Source: Lederbergia citri (GTDB taxonomy: Bacteria; Bacillota; Bacilli; Bacillales; Bacillaceae_C). Taken from it: a DNA stretch of 64,000 bases. The notes under the pieces are model-generated. The model saw only the letters and a list, made by a program, of their open reading frames with translations. It searched no databases and was not told where the DNA came from. The stretch covers positions 625,003 through 689,002 of the forward strand of contig NZ_JAGYPG010000003.1 in NCBI RefSeq assembly GCF_018343625.1, written 5' to 3'. A program made the translations under genes and the position numbers. Below are positions 59,337 through 64,000 of this stretch, one piece after another (position 1 is the stretch's first letter; each line of letters begins with the position of its first letter).

Positions 59337-60173
59337 ATGAAACGAAAACTTCTAAAATTAATTGTATTTATCGCTTTTATATGGGCTTTTTTATACATAA
59401 ATAACGAATGGCTACAAATTTCTGCATATGAAGTGCAATCGGAGCGCATTCCCAAGGCATTTGATGGTCTCAAAATTGTTCAAATATCGGATTTACACGA
59501 TGCTACATTTGGCGAAAAACAATCTCGGCTCGTTCAAAAGGTGAAAAAATTGAATCCAGATTTTGTTTTTTTGACAGGAGATTTCATTGACAGCAATCGA
59601 TATGATCTACAGAACAGTTTGGACTTCGTAGAGCAAATCACTCCATTTACGAAAGTATTCTATGTAACTGGCAATCACGAAGTTGCCGTCAATAAAATTA
59701 ATGAAATAACTCAGGCGTTGAAAGATTTAGGAGTTCAAGTTTTGATGAACGAGTCTGCTGTCATTGAAAAGGGGGGTGAAGAGCTTCTTATTGCCGGGGT
59801 TCAAGATCCATTGATAAAAGCGATTTACCCACCAGATGAAATTATTGATGAAGAGTTGGATCAGGCTATAGATTGGAAGAATGATTCTTTCAAATTACTT
59901 CTTTCCCATAGACCTGAAGTATTCGATGTATATGTGGACAAAGAAATAGATCTTGTTTTTACTGGCCACGCTCATGGAGGACAGGTCCGCATTCCGGGAA
60001 TTGGTGGGTTGATTGCTCCTGGTCAAGGATGGTTTCCAAAATATACTTCCGGAATGCACGAAAAAGGAAAAACGAAAATGGTTGTAAGCCGTGGATTAGG
60101 AAATAGCTTGATTCCGTATAGAATCTTTAATCGACCAGAAATCGTAATGGTAACATTAAGAAGTTTAAATTAA
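59337..60173 (+). CDS. Membrane-anchored metallophosphoesterase (YkuE/YaeI-like)
   Basis: Calcineurin-like phosphoesterase of 278 residues. An N-terminal helix (LKLIVFIAFIWAFLYINNEW) anchors it, catalytic domain probably outside or at the membrane. Metal motifs: ISDLHDATFG, FLTGDFIDSN, VTGNHEVA, LLLSHRPEVFD and FTGHAHGGQ. YaeI/YkuE relatives act on lipids such as UDP-diacylglucosamine or wall-bound substrates. The ATG at 59337 has GAGAGGAAC upstream; the open frame extends far upstream without a start signal. Confidence 0.9.
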   Translation: MKRKLLKLIVFIAFIWAFLYINNEWLQISAYEVQSERIPKAFDGLKIVQISDLHDATFGEKQSRLVQKVKKLNPDFVFLTGDFIDSNRYDLQNSLDFVEQITPFTKVFYVTGNHEVAVNKINEITQALKDLGVQVLMNESAVIEKGGEELLIAGVQDPLIKAIYPPDEIIDEELDQAIDWKNDSFKLLLSHRPEVFDVYVDKEIDLVFTGHAHGGQVRIPGIGGLIAPGQGWFPKYTSGMHEKGKTKMVVSRGLGNSLIPYRIFNRPEIVMVTLRSLN

Positions 60174-60186
60174 TAGAACCCATAAA

Positions 60187-60218
60187 AAGTTGTTCTTAAA
60201 TAAGAGCAGCTTTTTTTT
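60187..60218 (+). terminator. Intrinsic terminator
   Basis: AAGTTGTTCTTA (60187-60198) pairs with TAAGAGCAGCTT (60201-60212) with one mismatch, then T. Confidence 0.85.
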
Positions 60219-60312
60219 GTTTCTTTAAATTCTTAATATAGAACGGAAAAATCGTTATAGAAGATGAAATAATGAGGAATTTTGAGGAAAGGAGAGATAA
60301 AAGGAGATATTT

Positions 60313-60328
60313 GTTCTTTATAAAGAAA
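60313..60328. promoter_or_regulatory. SinR-like operator, distal
   Basis: GTTCTTTATAAAGAAA fits the SinR half-site GTTCTYT with a mirrored partner at 6 of 7 bases, upstream of the tapA operon. Confidence 0.55.
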
Positions 60329-60386
60329 ATACGAAGGATTTTGAAGTTTTTCAATTTAATCCCTTTGTCCTATACTCAAATCATTA

Positions 60387-60402
60387 GTTCTCTAAAAAGA
60401 AC
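60387..60402. promoter_or_regulatory. SinR-like operator, proximal to tapA
   Basis: GTTCTCTAAAAAGAAC is an inverted repeat of the SinR half-site and differs at one base from the operator known at B. subtilis tapA (GTTCTCTAAAGAGAAC). It is 50-65 bp before the tapA start. Confidence 0.8.
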
Positions 60403-60451
60403 AGAATGAACATAATATAGAACAAAAGGTAAAGGAGGAATTCCAATACGA

Positions 60452-61210
60452 TTGCAACGTGTAAAGAAATATAAAAGGAAGAACCGATATGTAAACATTC
60501 TTTTAAGGCTAGCGGCTGTATTGTATTTATGTGTTGGAATCTCAGCCACCTTTACTGGAAAAACGAATGCATTTTTTTCAAGCAGTATGACGTTGACTGG
60601 AACAATTCAAGCTGGAACTTGGGAGACTGAGGATTCAGGCAATGAAGAAAAAGAAGTATGGGATAAGAGTTCTTTAAAATTTGTAAGTGCTCAATATGAT
60701 GGAAACGAAATTTTTGCCATCATAAAGAACATCGGATCAGATATGAAAGAAAATGGACTATACGAAATCTATTTCAGAGAAAAAGGAAATCCGAAACAAG
60801 GAACAGTGACAACTAAAATTCTTACTTTTAAACCTTTGAAAAAGGGTGAGGAAATAAAGCTATCCTTTACTCCAGATAAGACAGGAAATTATATGTTTAA
60901 AGCCTATCAGCCAAAAGGTCATCCTGGCACAAGCGAACTATGGAGTGAAGCTATCTCTGTAAATCTAGCAAAGAAAAAGGCTGAAAGCATAGATGAACAA
61001 GTTGAGCCCGAAAAGCAGGATGAAACAGTATCACGGGAAACTAAAATCAAAGAACCTGTTCGAGAGGAAAAATCCGAGCCACCTAAAAACGAGCAAATTT
61101 CTCAAACAGATGTTGAAAAAGAAAAGGATTTAAATACTTCGGAAGTTCAAGAAGAAAATATCATTAAAAAAGATACACCTTCTGAGGAAATTGAAAATAC
61201 CGAAAAATAG
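60452..61210 (+). CDS. tapA: TapA, amyloid fibre assembly/anchoring protein
   Basis: Accessory protein of the TasA fibre, 252 residues (B. subtilis 253). An N-terminal membrane segment (LLRLAAVLYLCVGISATFTG) is followed by TNAFFSSSMTLTGTIQAGTW, a SipW-type cleavage region. The central beta domain contains GNYMFKAYQPKGHPGTSELWSEAI, recalling the IYAFKVYKPAGYP block of TapA. The C-terminus is a disordered Lys/Glu-rich tail. AAAGGAGG is 13 nt from the TTG at 60452; an ATA at 60446 is better spaced, so the exact start is open. First gene of tapA-sipW-tasA. Confidence 0.88.
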   Translation: MQRVKKYKRKNRYVNILLRLAAVLYLCVGISATFTGKTNAFFSSSMTLTGTIQAGTWETEDSGNEEKEVWDKSSLKFVSAQYDGNEIFAIIKNIGSDMKENGLYEIYFREKGNPKQGTVTTKILTFKPLKKGEEIKLSFTPDKTGNYMFKAYQPKGHPGTSELWSEAISVNLAKKKAESIDEQVEPEKQDETVSRETKIKEPVREEKSEPPKNEQISQTDVEKEKDLNTSEVQEENIIKKDTPSEEIENTEK

Positions 61211-61222
61211 GCAGGTGGAGAG

Positions 61223-61801
61223 ATGAAAAAAGTATTAAAAATCATCAGCAATGTCATTACAGCGATTCTATTTATTAATTTACTTGTCATGGCATTCCTA
61301 GTCGTTTCATCCAAAGCATCAGGAGGGGAACCACAAGCCCTTGGCTACCAACTTAAAACAGTTTTATCTGGGTCAATGGAACCTACCTTCATGACAGGAT
61401 CAGTCATAGCTGTAAAACCTTTGAATTCTAAAGAAAAAACGGATCTCAAACAAGGCGACATCATTACTTTTATGGATGATGAAAAAATCTTAATCACTCA
61501 TCGCATAGTCGGAGTAGAGGTGAGCGGCGACCAGGTCATGTATGAAACAAAAGGGGATAACAATAACGCAACCGACATGGACTTAGTTTTATCTGACAAT
61601 GTAGTAGCAAAATACGCAGATTTCACCATTCCTTATATTGGATATTTCATTAATATTGCCCAATCGAAAGAAGGAAGTGCCATTTTACTGATTGTCCCAG
61701 GAATGTTGTTGCTAGGATATGCAGGTTTCAGTATTTTGACGGCACTAAGAGAAATTGAGTTAAAAATAATTAAAAAAGACATCGAAGAAAAATCAGCTTA
61801 A
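61223..61801 (+). CDS. sipW: SipW, ER-type signal peptidase I
   Basis: Signal peptidase of 192 residues that processes TapA and TasA. An N-terminal helix (NVITAILFINLLVMAFLVV) precedes the catalytic Ser in VLSGSMEPTFMTGSVIAV; the general base is His in ILITHRIVGV, not Lys, which defines the ER/SipW class. A second helix lies near the C-terminus (AILLIVPGMLLLGYAGFSIL). GGTGGAGAG ribosome site, 12 nt after tapA. Confidence 0.95.
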   Translation: MKKVLKIISNVITAILFINLLVMAFLVVSSKASGGEPQALGYQLKTVLSGSMEPTFMTGSVIAVKPLNSKEKTDLKQGDIITFMDDEKILITHRIVGVEVSGDQVMYETKGDNNNATDMDLVLSDNVVAKYADFTIPYIGYFINIAQSKEGSAILLIVPGMLLLGYAGFSILTALREIELKIIKKDIEEKSA

Positions 61802-61879
61802 TACGGTTGAGCTCTTTGCTAACTCAAGGATCAGTATAAAAATATACATACCCAAAAAGGGTAAGGGAGGAAAAATGAA

Positions 61880-62479
61880 ATGAGTATCAAAAAGAAATTA
61901 GGTTTAGGATTGGCATCAGCAGCATTAGGATTATCGTTAGTCGGAGGAGGGACGTTTGCATACTTTAATGATGTTGAAATAACAAATAATACTTTTGCAG
62001 CGGGTACACTGGATTTAGCTGTAAATCCAACAACAATCATAGATGTTAGCAATCTTAAGCCAGGTGATTCAATTCCTCGTACATTTAATTTAGAAAATAA
62101 CGGAACATTAGATATTTCACAGGTAATCTTGACTACTGATTATACTGTTAGTGGTTCAATGCTCAAAGACGATGATTTTGGTAAACACATAAAAGTTAAT
62201 TTCCTGCGTAATGAAGATAAAAGTGGAATATTAGTTCCAAGCAATGTCATAGTAAGTAAAACCCTACATGAGTTAAAAAACATGAGCCCTGATGCGGTTA
62301 AAAATTTAAGTCATTCTATTTTTGCTGAAAAAAGTGGCTTAAAGGTAGGGACTAAAGACAAACTTGCAGTACAATTTGAGTTTGTAGATAATGGCAAAGA
62401 TCAAAATGAATTCCAAGGTGCAAGTTTACGATTAACTTGGACATTTGATGCAAAACAAACAAAAGGTGAAAGAAAATAA
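61880..62479 (+). CDS. tasA: TasA/CalY-family biofilm fibre protein
   Basis: Major matrix fibre protein or camelysin-type protein of 199 residues, nearer CalY (about 197) than B. subtilis TasA (261). SipW-type signal peptide KKKLGLGLASAALGLSLVGGGTFAYFNDVE, with mature start after the Ala-Phe-Ala region. The block NLKPGDSIPRTFNLENNGTLDI is typical, and the fold is a beta-jellyroll. AAGGGAGG precedes the ATG. Terminator follows; the downstream gene repeats the NLKPGD-IPR motif. Confidence 0.92.
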   Translation: MSIKKKLGLGLASAALGLSLVGGGTFAYFNDVEITNNTFAAGTLDLAVNPTTIIDVSNLKPGDSIPRTFNLENNGTLDISQVILTTDYTVSGSMLKDDDFGKHIKVNFLRNEDKSGILVPSNVIVSKTLHELKNMSPDAVKNLSHSIFAEKSGLKVGTKDKLAVQFEFVDNGKDQNEFQGASLRLTWTFDAKQTKGERK

Positions 62480-62492
62480 GTCTGTTATAAGT

Positions 62493-62517
62493 CAGGCGGG
62501 TCCCCCATCCCGCCTTT
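62493..62517 (+). terminator. Intrinsic terminator of tasA
   Basis: AGGCGGG (62493-62499) pairs with CCCGCCT (62508-62514), followed by TTTT. Confidence 0.8.
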
Positions 62518-62547
62518 TCCTAAATAAATGACTTGCGAGGTATTGCC

Positions 62548-63206
62548 ATGAATCTAAAAAATTCATTAAAAACAATCGGAATTACGGTTCTCCTGTTCTC
62601 CATAGTAGGTATTCAATCTATTTCAGCTGAGGCAAAAGACATAAATATTGAAACGACCGCCAATGGCATCCTCTTCAACACAGAGAACCTCAAGCCAGGC
62701 GACTGGATCCCACGAGATATTACAATCATGAATAATGGTAGAAAAGATTTTAAGTATACTGCAAAAATAGGAAAAACGAAGTCCACAAAAGGTCTATTTG
62801 AAGAACTCGATCTAGTCGTTAAAAATGAAAAAGAAACTCTATTCGAAGGGAAATTAAAGGATTTCAAAGGCTTTACTTCGAGGGAATTAACAAAGGGTTC
62901 TTCTGAAATATTGTTTTTCGAGGTGAAATGCCTACTCATTTAGATAATTCATTTCAAGGGGCTAAAGCTGAAGTGGAGATTCAATTTATTGCGGAAGGGT
63001 TAAATGATGTTGTCGTTTCCATTGAAACACCTTCAAATAAAGGAACCTCAAACGACAAAATAATTGAGTCGAAAATAGTTAATAAGCTGCCAGATACATC
63101 TACTAACAGTTACAATGTGTTGCTATTGGGAGGAGTTTTAACTATGTTAGGTGCTATTCTTCTTATCTGCTCCCCTAAAAAATTTCGAAGTTATTTATTC
63201 GACTGA
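62548..63206 (+). pseudogene. LPDTS-anchored TasA-like surface protein, frameshifted
   Basis: Two overlapping frames (62548-62943 and 62928-63206) form one protein if a single A is added to the A-run just before 62930, giving FFEVK-MPTHLDN. The joined product of about 220 residues has a signal peptide (TIGITVLLFSIVGIQSISAEA), the TasA-like block NLKPGDWIPRDITIMNNGRKD, and a C-terminal sortase signal LPDTS, hydrophobic span and PKKFR tail. LPDTS is the form used by Bacillus class D sortase (YhcS). The break may be real, phase-variable or a sequencing error. GCGAGG precedes the ATG at 62548. Confidence 0.8.
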
Positions 63207-63444
63207 AAATAAGAAGAGGATACAAAATCCAAGTAAACTTTATAACTTTATTAAAAACATAGGTCTTTCAGCAATGATTTTTAAGGTGAAATGTGTCTTT
63301 TTTTAATGAAATGTCACGGTTAATTATTTTTACAATAGGCAAAAAGTAACACTTTAAATACTTGAGACCCGTTATTATAAAAAATGAGAAACAATTCCTA
63401 TTTTGTATAGCACTAGGGAGATGCATATATTAGGGGGTACGGAC

Positions 63445-63591
63445 TTGGGAGAAGAAAAAGACTACATAAATGAAATGGATAAAGAATGGTTGACGTTAAT
63501 TCTTGAAGCGAAAAACCTAGGGTTTAAGAAGGAGGAAATAAGAGATTTCTTTAGAAAAAAAGAAATAAAGGAACTTATTTCTGAAGGGTAG
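63445..63591 (+). CDS. sinI: SinI-like anti-repressor
   Basis: Small Sin-domain protein of 48 residues, EMDKEWLTLILEAKNLGFKKEEIRDFFRKKE, matching the SinI pattern LDxEWxxLIxEAxxxGxxxEEIRxFL. SinI binds SinR and relieves repression of matrix operons. The TTG at 63445 has TTAGGGGGT 6 nt upstream; an ATG at 63421 is also in frame. It has no HTH, so it is not SinR. Its position next to a tapA operon bearing SinR-like operators supports the call. No SinR gene follows within the window. Confidence 0.8.
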   Translation: MGEEKDYINEMDKEWLTLILEAKNLGFKKEEIRDFFRKKEIKELISEG

Positions 63592-63600
63592 TTGAGGAAA

Positions 63601-63656
63601 AAGTATTTCTTAATGAACAAAAAGTTCTTATAGAAATACTTCTTTATATTTTTTAA
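63601..63656 (+). terminator. Terminator after sinI-like gene
   Basis: AAGTATTTCT (63601-63610) pairs with AGAAATACTT (63632-63641), with an inner GAAC/GTTC pair, then a T-rich tract. Confidence 0.7.
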
Positions 63657-63710
63657 GGAAATTCTAAAATGAAAACCTTGTGTATAATTTTTCAGAAGAT
63701 AGTCTCTATC

Positions 63711-63862
63711 TAGCTTCAGCTCCTAGCAAACTTTCGGTTTCTTCCTTCGATAAGTCAACAGTCCAGCTTCAGGCGCCTTCCGCTTTTCGTGGCTCACCGT
63801 GTTTCCTTTATCTCATAAGAACCCTAAAGTCTGTACCTCGCTGATCAGGCACTTGCGCATTT
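63711..63862. repeat. Dispersed structured intergenic repeat, copy C
   Basis: Contains CTAGCAAACTTTCGGTTTCT, CGATAAGTCAACA, GGCGCCTTCCGCTTTT and GTGGCTCACCGTGTTTCC, all nearly identical to blocks in copy B at 15046-15400. The hairpin-rich middle of copy B is missing here. Non-coding. Confidence 0.8.
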
Positions 63863-63946
63863 GTTCAGTTTATATTCCATTTTGTATATTTTTTTACGAT
63901 AATTGGCATCCTTTCATTAGATAGAACTTCAAGGAGGCCCTTGGTC

Positions 63947-64000
63947 ATGCTGAATCTTATTATGAAATTAATTGTTTGTCCAATTGTCGTCATTATAGCA
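63947..64000 (+). CDS. Start of a small membrane-protein gene (partial)
   Basis: Eighteen codons at the window edge encode MLNLIMKLIVCPIVVIIA, a membrane span. AAGGAGG lies 10 nt before the ATG. It resembles the beginning of DUF2512 (YndM-like) proteins, but too little is visible to be sure. Confidence 0.5.
   Translation, partial: MLNLIMKLIVCPIVVIIA

Overview
The window comes from a low-G+C, Gram-positive, probably spore-forming member of the Bacillaceae. The support is AT-rich DNA with strong AGGAGG-type ribosome binding sites and frequent TTG/GTG starts, T-box and TPP riboswitches, a Bacillus-type Fnr with C-terminal cysteines, a YvfRSTU-like ABC/two-component unit, and a tapA-sipW-tasA biofilm operon with SinR-like operators and a SinI-like gene. 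It is not a close B. subtilis relative: the trp genes sit behind tandem T-boxes, a Weimberg-type sugar-acid operon is present, and TasA has the short CalY-like length. Genus cannot be fixed from the sequence alone.

Layout. 1-3132: a glucose/galactose-type ABC importer (lipoprotein truncated by the window edge, two permeases, no ATPase). 3223-3860: twelve contiguous 51-bp hairpin units. 3866-5249: fnr and a VOC-family gene (minus strand). 5442-8808: ABC exporter plus sensor kinase and response regulator. 9025-14950: methyltransferase, diguanylate cyclase, mscL, YceI, pyrimidine-nucleoside phosphorylase, a nitroreductase behind a perfect Fur box, and a 50-residue membrane protein. 15046-15500: a dispersed structured repeat. 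15587-22859: MarR-controlled MMPL exporter, CuA-like lipoprotein, a phosphotransferase and a second MMPL protein. 22974-25507: SulP transporter whose 3' end is partly duplicated around a G+C-richer small gene.

25887-32737: sugar-acid catabolism, first a threonate/erythronate-type kinase with a PdxA-like dehydrogenase, then aldehyde dehydrogenase, FAH-type dehydratase and YjhG-type dehydratase, which together can take a pentonate to 2-oxoglutarate. 32863-36072: a phosphotransferase, an epimerase and glycerate kinase. 36362-39323: larE-larB-larC for the nickel-pincer cofactor, with no larA in the window. 39462-42572: ATP-grasp protein, phosphotransferase, zinc ribbon. 42614-47133: a TetR-controlled operon with an NCS1 permease, a DUF917 protein and a hydantoinase-A-like protein.

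47297-51990: TIGR01777 epimerase, then a TPP riboswitch driving a thiamine-precursor ABC importer with a thiamine-binding protein and a TatD hydrolase. 52079-53222: YitT-type protein and a small charged protein. 53449-53690: a second hairpin array with a 52-bp period. 53776-58877: promoter, two tandem tryptophan T-boxes and trpDCFBA, without trpE or trpG. 58940-60173: small protein and metallophosphoesterase. 60313-63591: SinR-like operators, tapA-sipW-tasA, a frameshifted LPDTS-anchored TasA-like gene and a SinI-like gene. The window ends in a further dispersed repeat and the start of a membrane-protein gene.
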